NCBI RefSeq assembly: GCF_003641205.1
Contig: NZ_CP032762.1
Location: forward strand, 1,612,001 to 1,676,000
Length of the DNA: 64,000 nucleotides
From: Rhodococcus sp. P1Y
GTDB lineage: Bacteria > Actinomycetota > Actinomycetes > Mycobacteriales > Mycobacteriaceae
Direction: 5' to 3'
Of the stretch, positions 1 through 8,160 are shown piece by piece (the stretch's first letter is position 1; every line of letters begins with the position of its first letter). The translations under genes and the position numbers were made by a program. The notes under the pieces were generated by a model. The model was given only the letters and a program-made list of their open reading frames with translations, was not told where the DNA came from and did not search any database.

Positions 1-726
1 GGCGGGCTCGCACAGATCCAGGACATCACGACCGAGCTGAACAACGCAATCGGTGGTCGCGAGGATTCGGTGCGTGACCTTCTTCCCCGACTCGACGAGC
101 TGGTCTCGAGCTTGGACGATCAACGCGGCGACATCATCGACGCCATGAGCGGTATCGATCGACTGGCGGTGAACGTACAGAACCAGAACGCAACGTTGAC
201 CAAGGCGCTGAACGAGATTCCGCCCGCACTCGACGTGTTGATCGCGGAGAGGCCCAACATCACCGCTGCGTTCACGTCGCTGGGCAACATGAGCGACGTG
301 GTGTCGCGGCTGATCGAGACGTCGGGCGAAAACCTGCAGATCAACATCGCGAGCTTGACGCCGGTGCTGAAAGCGTTGGCAGACTCCGGAAATGCTCTCA
401 CCGACGTGTTGTCGGTGCTGCTGACCTACCCGTTCCCGCAGGAAGGCATCGACAATGCGATTCGCGGGGACTACGCGAACCTTGCCATGACGATCGACCT
501 GTCGCTTCCTCGTCTCGACGCCAATTTTCTGACGGGTACTCCGTTGGCGGGCAGGATGGGTGGGCTCGAAGGAGCGCTCGGCACGCAGGCTGCGCCCACG
601 GCGTCGTCGGCGGGTGACCCGTTGCGTGGTCCTGTCATGCCGCCCACCTTGAACATTCCCGGTCTACCGCCGATCGAGATCCCTGTCATTCCGGGTCTGC
701 CCGGGCTAGGGGTGCCCGCGCCATGA
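1..726 (+). CDS. mceE: Mce-family protein, C-terminal part (MceE position), truncated by window edge
   Basis: The frame is open from base 1, so the start lies outside the window. The visible 241 residues are the helical region that follows the MlaD/MCE domain and a Pro/Gly-rich tail ending in GLGVPAP. Mce proteins form a substrate-binding shuttle in the mycolic-acid cell envelope that feeds lipids or sterols to YrbE permeases. The stop overlaps the start of the next gene by four bases (ATGA), so the two are translationally coupled. Assignment as MceE, usually the lipoprotein member, rests on its place directly before MceF; the lipobox that would confirm it is outside the window. Mce membership is firm, the letter less so. 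Confidence 0.82.
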   Translation, partial: GGLAQIQDITTELNNAIGGREDSVRDLLPRLDELVSSLDDQRGDIIDAMSGIDRLAVNVQNQNATLTKALNEIPPALDVLIAERPNITAAFTSLGNMSDVVSRLIETSGENLQINIASLTPVLKALADSGNALTDVLSVLLTYPFPQEGIDNAIRGDYANLAMTIDLSLPRLDANFLTGTPLAGRMGGLEGALGTQAAPTASSAGDPLRGPVMPPTLNIPGLPPIEIPVIPGLPGLGVPAP

Positions 727-2126
727 TGCTCACCAGATTTGTTCGCGCACAGTTGATCATCTTCTCCATTCTGACAGTCATCGGGCTCGTCATGATGGCC
801 ACCCAGTACGTGGGTGCACCCGCCCTCGTCGGCATCGGACGCTACGGTGTCACCGTGGAGCTCCCGACGACGGGCGGTCTGTACCGGAACGCGAACGTCA
901 CCTACCGCGGCACGACCGTGGGAGAGGTGGATTCGGTGCGGCTCACCCCGGACGGCGTCGACGCCCAACTGTCGATCGACAGTTCGTACTCGATCCCAGC
1001 CGACGTCGACGCGCAGGTCAAAAGTGTCTCCGCGATCGGTGAGCAATACGTCGACCTGATTCCGCGTAGCAGTTCCGAACCCAATCTTGCAGGCGGTGAC
1101 GTCATACCCGTCGACCGTACTTCGGTGCCTCAGGACGTCGGTCCGATGCTGGATCAGGCCGATGTGCTGTTGAAGAGCATCTCCGACACCAGGCTGCAGA
1201 CCGTCGTCGACGAATCCTTCAAGGCGTTCAACGGAACCGGGCCCGAGTTGCAGCAGCTGATCGATTCGTCGCGTCTGTTCGTCCAAGAAGCACAGGCGAA
1301 TTCGGAGCATACCACACTGCTGCTCGACCAAGCCGGCCCGCTGCTCGACGGGCAAGTGGTCAGCAGTGATGCGATACGTACGTGGACGAGCAGTCTCGCG
1401 ACGTTCACCGACCAGCTCAGGGCCAGTGATCCGGACCTACGGGCAGTGATCGAGAAGGGCCCGGGCGCTGCGGCGGAGGCCAATCAGCTGTTCCAGAACC
1501 TGCGCCCGACGCTTCCGCTTCTGGTCGCCAACCTTGTCAGCATCGGCGAGGTGGGCGTCATCTACCACGCAGGAATCGAACAGATCCTGGTGTTGTATCC
1601 ACCGGTCACGGCTGCGCTGGTCACGGCGGCCGGCAGTGGTCCGGCCGACGAGGGAGCTATCGTCGACTTCCAGCTCGAGGTCAACGACCCACCCGCCTGC
1701 ACAACAGGATTCCTCACCCCGGAGCAACGCCGCGACCCGAACGAACTCTCGATACCCGACACCCCGGCAGACCTGTTCTGCAAGGTCGATCAGAACGACA
1801 GCACTGCCGTTCGTGGATCGCGCAACCTACCGTGCATGGAAGTGCCTGGCCGACGAGCGCCAACGCCCGAGATCTGTCGCAGCGCCGAAGGATACGTGCC
1901 ACTCGGCAACAATCCACCCTGGGGGCCCGTCGAACAAGGCGTCCCGTCGTACACCGAAATCCCCAGTGGGGAGTCGAGTGTGGCCCCAGCATCGGCAGCA
2001 CGGCCGTACAACCCGCAGACCGGTACGTACGTCGCACCCGACGGAACCGCCTATCACCAACCAGGTCTCAGCCCCGTACAGGGAATCGAGGGCTTGATGA
2101 CCGGGCAGCAGGCCATCGGGCCCTAG
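723..2126 (+). CDS. mceF: MceF-type Mce protein (MlaD domain)
   Basis: A 467-residue protein with an N-terminal membrane anchor at about residues 6-28, an MlaD/MCE domain at about 35-115 (VTVELPTTGGLY and a TTVGEV motif), a long helical region, and a Pro/Tyr-rich low-complexity C-terminus. It is the last of the six Mce proteins by position and would form part of the periplasmic tunnel of the lipid importer. ATG at 723 overlaps the previous stop; a second ATG at 726 would give a protein one residue shorter. Its TAG stop at 2124-2126 shares the palindrome CTAG with the stop of the convergent esterase. The Mce-associated genes usually next in such operons appear only after that opposing gene. 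Confidence 0.9.
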   Translation: MMLTRFVRAQLIIFSILTVIGLVMMATQYVGAPALVGIGRYGVTVELPTTGGLYRNANVTYRGTTVGEVDSVRLTPDGVDAQLSIDSSYSIPADVDAQVKSVSAIGEQYVDLIPRSSSEPNLAGGDVIPVDRTSVPQDVGPMLDQADVLLKSISDTRLQTVVDESFKAFNGTGPELQQLIDSSRLFVQEAQANSEHTTLLLDQAGPLLDGQVVSSDAIRTWTSSLATFTDQLRASDPDLRAVIEKGPGAAAEANQLFQNLRPTLPLLVANLVSIGEVGVIYHAGIEQILVLYPPVTAALVTAAGSGPADEGAIVDFQLEVNDPPACTTGFLTPEQRRDPNELSIPDTPADLFCKVDQNDSTAVRGSRNLPCMEVPGRRAPTPEICRSAEGYVPLGNNPPWGPVEQGVPSYTEIPSGESSVAPASAARPYNPQTGTYVAPDGTAYHQPGLSPVQGIEGLMTGQQAIGP

Positions 2127-3064
2127 AGGTTGCGAGCGGCGAATGCGACAGCGAGGTCCAGGAGAGCCCTGGCCTCCGGTATCGCCCCGGCGAGGACCGG
2201 GAAGGCATGAACCTGTCCCTTCCACACGTGGGTCTCGACGGTTCGGCCCGCGTCGACCAGTTTGGCCGTCATGGCTTCCACGTCGGGACGCATGAGCTCG
2301 TACTCCGCCGTGGAGAGGAACACCGGTGGGAATATCGACGGATCGACGTCGATCGGCGAACTCGACCCGGGGATGGCGTCGGGACCGTTCATCCAACGAT
2401 CCTCCAGCGCCAGAACCTGTTTCATCGGAAGGTAGGCGTCCTTCTTCATGAACTTCGGTGGATGGCTCTTCAGGTCGAGATTGAGCAGCGGGGAGAATCC
2501 GATGACCGCAGCCGGAGGCGTGAGGCCCTCCAGCACAGCGAGTTCGGCAACCTTCATGGCAAGGTATCCGCCGGCCGAGTCGCCTGCGACGATGATCTTC
2601 GAGGGGTCGGCAACGACGTCCAGGGCCGCCCGATAGGACACCATGGCGTCGGCGATCGATGTTCCGATGCCGCCGTACGGAATCTGGCGATATTCGACGG
2701 AGTACACGGGCACGCCCGCGCGCGCAGCGAAGGTTGCGCAGGCGCTGCGGTGGGTGGCGAGGCCGCAGAACACGAATCCGCCGCCGTGGAAGTACAGCAC
2801 CGTGGCGCCGTCGAGAGATCCCGTCGCGATGCGTGGGTGGGTCGTTTTCTCGCACGGAACTCCGCCGAGGGTCACCTGCTCGATGGTCACACGCTTCGGC
2901 TTGGGCAGTCTGTCCACTGCGCGATCGAAATGGCCGATTGCCTTGATGCCGCCGTCGGTGAGCGGCCAGACGCGCAATGTCGGCTTCAGAGTCAGTCTCA
3001 TGGCGCAGGCCAAGAACTTTGCCTGACGGCTGACGTCGTGATGCCACGTGAGGGGGTGGGTCAT
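2123..3064 (-). CDS. alpha/beta hydrolase, HSL-type (carboxyl)esterase
   Basis: A 313-residue protein of the hormone-sensitive-lipase group. It carries the oxyanion motif HGGGF (residues 93-97) and the nucleophile motif GDSAGG (about 163-168). A C-terminal His in QVHAF and an upstream Asp complete a plausible Ser-Asp-His triad. It has no signal peptide, so it is probably cytoplasmic and hydrolyses short- to medium-chain acyl esters. It lies on the opposite strand between mceF and the two Mce-associated genes and shares its stop palindrome with mceF. Substrate is unknown; a link to lipid imported by Mce is only inferred from position. Confidence 0.85.
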   Translation of the reverse strand: MTHPLTWHHDVSRQAKFLACAMRLTLKPTLRVWPLTDGGIKAIGHFDRAVDRLPKPKRVTIEQVTLGGVPCEKTTHPRIATGSLDGATVLYFHGGGFVFCGLATHRSACATFAARAGVPVYSVEYRQIPYGGIGTSIADAMVSYRAALDVVADPSKIIVAGDSAGGYLAMKVAELAVLEGLTPPAAVIGFSPLLNLDLKSHPPKFMKKDAYLPMKQVLALEDRWMNGPDAIPGSSSPIDVDPSIFPPVFLSTAEYELMRPDVEAMTAKLVDAGRTVETHVWKGQVHAFPVLAGAIPEARALLDLAVAFAARNL

Positions 3065-3202
3065 GGCCCGAGGTTAGCAGCAGGAACGAGTTCCAGTTAT
3101 GGTGTGTCGGGCATCGGCTGGCATGCATTCGAGCGATTGGGGTCCCCCGGAAATCGGTTCTAGTTAGCATGGCCGTGTACCGCTGGTACGAGGAAGGGTG
3201 TC

Positions 3203-4036
3203 ATGGAAGACGGTGTCACTGAAGACGGTGTTGGCTCAGGCAGTGTCGGCGCAGGCACTGTTGGGGGAGATCCCGAGGGCGTGACGCCCAGGCGTCCGCG
3301 CCGTCGGGCTGTGCGCGCAGCAGGACCCGTGGCTGGGGAGGATTCGGCTCCGGTTCTGGACAAGACCCCCGCCGCCCGGGCCGAGGACCCCGAGGCCCCG
3401 CAGCAGGAGGCCCTGAAGCCCGACGAGGCCCCGAAGCCCGACGAGGCCCTGAAGCCCGACGAGGCCGTGAAGCCCGACGAGGCCGTGAAGCCAGCCGAGG
3501 CCCCGAATCCAGAAGCCCCACAGCATGACGAGGCTCCGCCGAAGATCGAATCCCGCCGACGCGGCGTTGTTCTGACGGCAGCGTTCGTCGTCGTGGTGGT
3601 CGCTTTGGTTGCAGCGGGGGTGTATCTGTTTCTCGGTCTTCGTGGGGCGAGCGCCGATGATGCACGAGCGGAACGTTTCGTGCAGACCGCACGCCAGACG
3701 GTGCTGAATCTGACGACGATTCATCCGGATTCGGCTCAGGCCGATGTCGATCGGTTGCTCGCCGGTGCGAGCGGGGACTTCAAGGCGGAGTTCGAAGGCC
3801 GTGAGGGTCCGTTCGTCGAGGTCGTGCAGCAAGCCCGCGTCGACTCGAACGGAGAGATCGTCGAAGCGGGAATCGAGAGCAGCGGAGACGATTACGCCGA
3901 GGTTTTGGTGGCAGCGCGGGCGATGGTGCAGAACTCCGACGTCGAGGAAGCGCAACCCCGTGACTTCAGGCTGCGCGTCAGAATCGCCGATGACGACGGT
4001 GTCATGACCGCATCGAGAGTGGAGTTCGTGCCGTGA
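3203..4036 (+). CDS. Mce-associated membrane protein with a charged hexapeptide-repeat N-terminus
   Basis: A 277-residue protein. The N-terminal 110 residues are acidic and Pro-rich and include tandem KPDEA-x hexapeptides (about residues 72-101). One hydrophobic segment (about 122-148, beginning after the basic ESRRRG) anchors it. The C-terminal 125 residues resemble the NTF2-like outer domain of Mce-associated (Mas) proteins, which stabilise Mce complexes. ATG at 3203 is preceded by GAGGAAGG. The next gene overlaps by four bases (GTGA), giving a two-gene mas operon. Expression must come from its own promoter in 3065-3202 or through the antisense esterase. Confidence 0.75.
   Translation: MEDGVTEDGVGSGSVGAGTVGGDPEGVTPRRPRRRAVRAAGPVAGEDSAPVLDKTPAARAEDPEAPQQEALKPDEAPKPDEALKPDEAVKPDEAVKPAEAPNPEAPQHDEAPPKIESRRRGVVLTAAFVVVVVALVAAGVYLFLGLRGASADDARAERFVQTARQTVLNLTTIHPDSAQADVDRLLAGASGDFKAEFEGREGPFVEVVQQARVDSNGEIVEAGIESSGDDYAEVLVAARAMVQNSDVEEAQPRDFRLRVRIADDDGVMTASRVEFVP
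3416..3505 (+). repeat. Five tandem 18-bp units encoding KPDEA-x hexapeptides
   Basis: Five consecutive 18-bp units, each starting AAGCC. The first four are near-identical and encode KPDEAP, KPDEAL, KPDEAV and KPDEAV; the fifth reads KPAEAP and a decayed sixth follows. The period keeps the reading frame, so copy number can change without a frameshift. Confidence 0.85.
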
Positions 4037-4500
4037 GGAAAGTGCTCGCAGTGTTGGTCGTTCTCGCGTTGGCCGCGGGAGTGAGCGTGCTCTATTACCA
4101 GTATCACCGGACCGAGCAGACCGAGCAGGCGCGTTCGGAGGCAGTGACGGCAGCGAGTGAGCAGGCGAAAAAGATGTTGGCCTACGACTTCGGCGGTGTC
4201 GATCAGCAATTGAACTCTGCGGCAGACGGTTTGACCGGCGACTTCAGGGACGAATACCTGGGGCTGGTGACCGAGGTGATCGCCCCCGCAGCGAAGGAGA
4301 AGTCGCTGACCGTCCAGGTCACCGTGCAGGGAACGGCCGTAGTGTCCGCCGAACCCGATGCGGCAACAGTCCTGCTGTTCCTCAACCAGATCACCACGAG
4401 TTCCGACGCCCCCGACGCGGCGAGCAGCGGCAGCCGGGTTCGGATGAGTCTCGAGAAGGTCGACGGGCGCTGGCTGACGAGCAATCTCGAGCCCATCTAG
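4033..4500 (+). CDS. Mce-associated protein, small
   Basis: A 155-residue protein from GTG at 4033, overlapping the previous stop by four bases. An N-terminal hydrophobic segment (about residues 5-22) forms a signal anchor. It is followed by a helix and an NTF2-like fold ending in a typical Mas phrase, EKVDGRWLTSNLEPI. It lies outside the cytoplasmic membrane and probably pairs with the larger Mce-associated protein upstream. A strong hairpin 17 bases downstream ends the operon. Function as an accessory Mce-complex subunit is inferred from family and position. Confidence 0.75.
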   Translation: MRKVLAVLVVLALAAGVSVLYYQYHRTEQTEQARSEAVTAASEQAKKMLAYDFGGVDQQLNSAADGLTGDFRDEYLGLVTEVIAPAAKEKSLTVQVTVQGTAVVSAEPDAATVLLFLNQITTSSDAPDAASSGSRVRMSLEKVDGRWLTSNLEPI

Positions 4501-4516
4501 GCCGCCCTAGTGGAAC

Positions 4517-4544
4517 GAATAGGTGCCCCAGAGGGCACTTATTC
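4517..4544. terminator. Hairpin between convergent mas operon and otsA
   Basis: A 12-bp stem, GAATAGGTGCCC against GGGCACTTATTC (one G-U pair), around the four-base loop CAGA. It sits between the 3' ends of convergent genes and could work on both strands. It lacks a long T-run. Confidence 0.65.
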
Positions 4545-4571
4545 ATGCCACTGGCGCGGAGCGCCCAACGC

Positions 4572-6032
4572 TCACATGCGCGAAGCGCCCACCGACGGAC
4601 CATCCTGCGGCGGGTTGGACAAAGCGTCGAGAAACGCCCTGGCCCAACGGTCCACGTCGTGGGCGAGGACCTGGCGTCGCATGGCACGCATGTGCCGTCG
4701 ACCCTCCTCGGCCGGCTGCTCGAGCGCGGACACGATTGCATCCTTGACGCTGTCGAGGTCGTGGGGGTTGCACAGGTACGCCTGTCGGAGTTCGGCTGCA
4801 GCACCGGTGAATTCGCTGAGCACGAGGGATCCGCCCAGGTCGCTGCGTGACGCGATGTACTCCTTGGCGACCAGGTTCATGCCGTCGCGTAGCGGGGTCA
4901 CGAGCATGACGTCGGCGGCGACGAAGTAGGCGATGAGGTCGTCACGCGGGATCGGTCGGTGCAGGTAGTGAACGACGGGATGGCCGACCTGGCCGTATTC
5001 GCCGTTGATCCGTCCCACCTGCTGCTCGATCTCTCCGCGCATCGCTTTGTAGCTCTCGACGCGTTCACGGCTCGGCGTCGCAAGCTGCACGATGATGTTC
5101 TCTGCCGGGTCGACGCGGTCCTCTTCGAGCAGTTCACGGAACGCGTTGAGGCGCACGTCGATGCCCTTGGTGTAATCGAGACGGTCGACTCCGAGCATGA
5201 TCCGCTTCGGGTTGCCCAACTCCTTGCGAATCTGTTTGGCGCGATCCCGTACGGCCTTGGACCGCGACTTCTCGTCGAGATCGCCCGAGTCGATCGAGAT
5301 GGGGAATGCGCCGACGCGTACCGTCCGGAATCCCACCTGAACCGAGCCCAGCCGCGACCGGACTCCGACGCTGCCGCGTGAGGTCACTTGCCCAGCCAGG
5401 CGCCGAGCCAGGAACAGGAAGTTCTGGGCTCCTCCGGGTAGATGGAAGCCGATCAGGTCGGCGCCCAGAAGACCGTCGATGATCTCGGCACGCCACGGCA
5501 TCTGCATGAACAGTTCGACCGGCGGGAACGGGATGTGCAGGAAGAAGCCGATGGTGAGATCGGGGCGCAGCATCCTCAACATCTTCGGAACCAACTGAAG
5601 TTGGTAGTCCTGGATCCAGACCGTCGCACCCTGGGCGGCCGCGGCGGACGTGGTCTCGGCGAAGCGGCGATTGACCTCGACGTAGGCATTCCACCAGGCC
5701 CTGTCGTAGACAGGTTTGACGATGACGTCGTGGTAGAGCGGCCACAGCGTGGCGTTGGAGAAGCCCTCGTAGTAGTCCGCGACTTCTTTCTCGCTGAGCG
5801 TCACCGGGCACAGTTCGAGCTCGTCCTCCACGAACGGTTCGACCTCGACGTCGGGAACACCCGGCCAGCCGACCCACGCCCCGTTGTTGGCGCGGAGGAT
5901 CGGCTCCAATGCAGTGACCAGACCTCCGGGGCTGCGCTTCCAGCGGGTAGTGCCGTCGGGAAGCGTCTCCAGGTCCACGGGCAGCCTGTTGGCCACGACG
6001 ACAAAATCCGAGCCCTGCGAGGCGTCAGCCAC
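4572..6032 (-). CDS. otsA: Trehalose-6-phosphate synthase (GT20)
   Basis: A 486-residue retaining glycosyltransferase that joins UDP-glucose to glucose-6-phosphate to give trehalose-6-phosphate, a route to the trehalose used for osmoprotection and mycolate carriers. Diagnostic motifs are [10 protein letters not shown] near the N-terminus, the WVGWPG loop, [11 protein letters not shown] in the middle and [12 protein letters not shown] with its nucleotide-binding Arg/Lys in the C-terminal half. Length is normal for actinobacterial OtsA. The start is GTG at 6032, preceded by an AAGGA-type ribosome site. A 57-residue gene ends 39 bases upstream on the same strand and probably shares the transcript. 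No otsB is present in the window. Confidence 0.95.
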   Translation of the reverse strand: MADASQGSDFVVVANRLPVDLETLPDGTTRWKRSPGGLVTALEPILRANNGAWVGWPGVPDVEVEPFVEDELELCPVTLSEKEVADYYEGFSNATLWPLYHDVIVKPVYDRAWWNAYVEVNRRFAETTSAAAAQGATVWIQDYQLQLVPKMLRMLRPDLTIGFFLHIPFPPVELFMQMPWRAEIIDGLLGADLIGFHLPGGAQNFLFLARRLAGQVTSRGSVGVRSRLGSVQVGFRTVRVGAFPISIDSGDLDEKSRSKAVRDRAKQIRKELGNPKRIMLGVDRLDYTKGIDVRLNAFRELLEEDRVDPAENIIVQLATPSRERVESYKAMRGEIEQQVGRINGEYGQVGHPVVHYLHRPIPRDDLIAYFVAADVMLVTPLRDGMNLVAKEYIASRSDLGGSLVLSEFTGAAAELRQAYLCNPHDLDSVKDAIVSALEQPAEEGRRHMRAMRRQVLAHDVDRWARAFLDALSNPPQDGPSVGASRM

Positions 6033-6071
6033 TGCTGTCCTTTTCGTTCGTCGATCTCAGGTGGCGCGAGG

Positions 6072-6245
6072 TCAGTCGACTTTCGCTGTGGGTTCAATAC
6101 CCAACATCGCCAGAAGCATGCGGCACTCGTCGGCATCGGTGGCGTATGCAGCGACGACGCGCTGTGCTTGGCTGGCGGTCTCGTCGGCGAGTGGGACCAA
6201 GTCCTCGTCGGCGATGTCGTTTTCCTCGGTCGTCTTGGCGGCCAT
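6072..6245 (-). CDS. Small acidic protein (57 aa) upstream of otsA
   Basis: A complete short frame from ATG at 6245 to TGA at 6072. It begins MAAKTTEEND and ends GIEPTAKVD, with an acidic N-terminal half and a helical, Ala-rich second half with one Cys at residue 41. Codons are GC-rich at third positions like those of real neighbours. It lies 39 bases before the otsA GTG, suggesting cotranscription. I do not recognise a characterised family. The coding pattern and position support a real gene; the function is unknown. Confidence 0.55.
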   Translation of the reverse strand: MAAKTTEENDIADEDLVPLADETASQAQRVVAAYATDADECRMLLAMLGIEPTAKVD

Positions 6246-6435
6246 GATCGTCTCCGTCTTCGTCGGCTGAATGATGAAACCTGCGAGGAATGTGCTCGTC
6301 GCGCCACGACTCTATGAGAATTCGACGCCCTCTCGCCACTTTCGCCGTGTGTGAGCCTTCACTGCTCGATCTAGCAGGCCAGCGAGAAGGGCAAATGGAA
6401 TAGGGTTCGGCAATGCCTTTTACCTTCCGGGCGGC

Positions 6436-8160
6436 GTGATGGCCGTTCCCGTTGCTGCTCCTACCCCGCTGACCGGTAGCTCGATTCTGAGACGCACGGT
6501 CATGCGTCAACGAGCACGGATGATCATCTCGTCGCTGTTCTTCTGCGTGCATCAGTTCTGCGAGACCATGGTCCCGGTCGCGATCGGCCTCATCGTCGGC
6601 CGCGCCATCGACACAGGCGACGGCCGGGCAATGATCATCTCGTTGATCGCGCTGGCGGGACTGTTCGTCGTGCTGTCCTACGCGTACCGCTTCGGCGCCC
6701 GCATCATCGTGGTCGCCATCGAACGTGAGGCGCACATGATGCGCGTCGAGGTCGCGGGACGAGTCCTGGATCCGCGTGGCGTCCGCACCGACCTGGTCTC
6801 GGGTGAACTGCTGACGGTGTCCACCTCGGACGCCGAGAAGACCTCCTGGATTCTCGACGTCATCGCTCGCACCGTCGCCGCGATCACCGCGACGGTGGTC
6901 TGCGCGGTTGCTCTCCTGATCATCGACATCCCCCTCGGTATCGCGGTTCTCGTCGGCACTCCGGTCATCATGTATCTGCTTCAACGGGCAGCGCCGCTGC
7001 TGACCCGCACGGCGACGACGCAGCAGGCCGAGGTCGCCCGCGTGTCCGGGATGGCTACCGACTTGGTCAGCGGCGTGCGGCCCTTGCGCGGGATCGGGGC
7101 GGAGACGGCGGCGTCGGTGCGCTTCCACGAATCCAGCCGCACGGCGCTGGGTGCCACCATGAAGATGGCCAAGGCCAACAGTGTGTACGTCGGATTCTCG
7201 ACGACGGTCAGCGCTTTGCTGTCGGTCGGGATCGCCGGTACGGCAGGCCTGTTCGCGCTTCAGGGTCGAATTTCGGTGGGTGAGTTGATCACGGTCGTCG
7301 GCCTGTCGCAGTTCGTCATCGAGCCGCTCACCACGATGTCGCGTCTGCCCGGGGTCGCCGCGATCGTGCGTGGATCGGCTGACCGACTCGCGCTGGTTCT
7401 CGGTGCCGATCACGTACTGAACGACAGTGGTACCGGCGCGCCGACGAGCACCGAGGTGGCCGTCAGCGGCGTCACGTACCGCTCGCTCGACGGGTTCGAC
7501 ATGTCGGCGGCGCCGGGTGAACTGCTCGGCGTCGTTGCCCTGCGCGCGCAGGACGGGGAAGCGCTGGCTGCGGTGCTGTCGGGGCAGATCGGTGCCGACG
7601 ACTACCTCGGCACCGTAACGATCGGTGGACGCGCTTTCGGTGATCTCGCATTGCACGAGGTGCGCCGGACCGTATTGGTCGAGCCGCACAACACCGATCT
7701 GTTCGCGGGCACCGTCCGCACCAATGTCACGGCCGGCCGCGACCGAGAGGACCACGAACTGGACCGCATCCTCGTCGCCTCGGCAGCGACCGATGTCGTC
7801 GAATTGCACGAGCGGGGTCTCGATCACGCCGTCACCGATCGCGGGGCGTCGCTGTCCGGTGGTCAGCGTCAGCGTGTGGCGCTCGCGCGTGCTCTGTCGG
7901 TCGCCGCGCCCGTGCTGGTCCTTCACGATCCGACGACGGCGGTCGACGCGGTCACCGAGCACTCCATCGCCACCGGAATCAAGGATCTTCGACACGTCGT
8001 GGAGCATGCCCAGACGACTGTGCTGATCACGACCAGTCCCGCGCTCCTCGCGGTGACGCACCGGGTGCTCGTGGTCGACGACGGCCGCGTCGTCGCCGAG
8101 GGCACACACCACGATCTTGCTCTGAACGACGAGCGCTACAGGGAAACGGTTCTGCGATGA
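6436..8160 (+). CDS. ABC exporter half-transporter A (non-catalytic Walker A, canonical LSGGQ)
   Basis: A 574-residue fusion of a six-helix exporter membrane domain (about residues 20-315) and an ATPase domain (about 340-574). The signature LSGGQRQR (473-480) is intact. At the Walker A position (about 366-376) the sequence reads VVALRAQDGEA with no GKS/T. Walker B reads LVLHDP with Pro instead of the catalytic Glu, and the switch-His position reads ITTSP. It can therefore offer a signature to its partner but is unlikely to hydrolyse ATP itself. It starts at GTG 6436 or ATG 6439. The last four bases overlap the partner gene (ATGA). Substrate is unknown. Confidence 0.9.
   Translation: MMAVPVAAPTPLTGSSILRRTVMRQRARMIISSLFFCVHQFCETMVPVAIGLIVGRAIDTGDGRAMIISLIALAGLFVVLSYAYRFGARIIVVAIEREAHMMRVEVAGRVLDPRGVRTDLVSGELLTVSTSDAEKTSWILDVIARTVAAITATVVCAVALLIIDIPLGIAVLVGTPVIMYLLQRAAPLLTRTATTQQAEVARVSGMATDLVSGVRPLRGIGAETAASVRFHESSRTALGATMKMAKANSVYVGFSTTVSALLSVGIAGTAGLFALQGRISVGELITVVGLSQFVIEPLTTMSRLPGVAAIVRGSADRLALVLGADHVLNDSGTGAPTSTEVAVSGVTYRSLDGFDMSAAPGELLGVVALRAQDGEALAAVLSGQIGADDYLGTVTIGGRAFGDLALHEVRRTVLVEPHNTDLFAGTVRTNVTAGRDREDHELDRILVASAATDVVELHERGLDHAVTDRGASLSGGQRQRVALARALSVAAPVLVLHDPTTAVDAVTEHSIATGIKDLRHVVEHAQTTVLITTSPALLAVTHRVLVVDDGRVVAEGTHHDLALNDERYRETVLR

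Noticed and set aside
1827..3170. Pair of long open frames on both strands over the mceF end and the esterase
   Set aside because: Both are Arg/Gly-rich shadow frames over a clear esterase and mceF; no domain is recognisable.
3416..3505. CRISPR-like array
   Set aside because: The 18-bp units are contiguous, without spacers, and keep a reading frame; they encode a peptide repeat.
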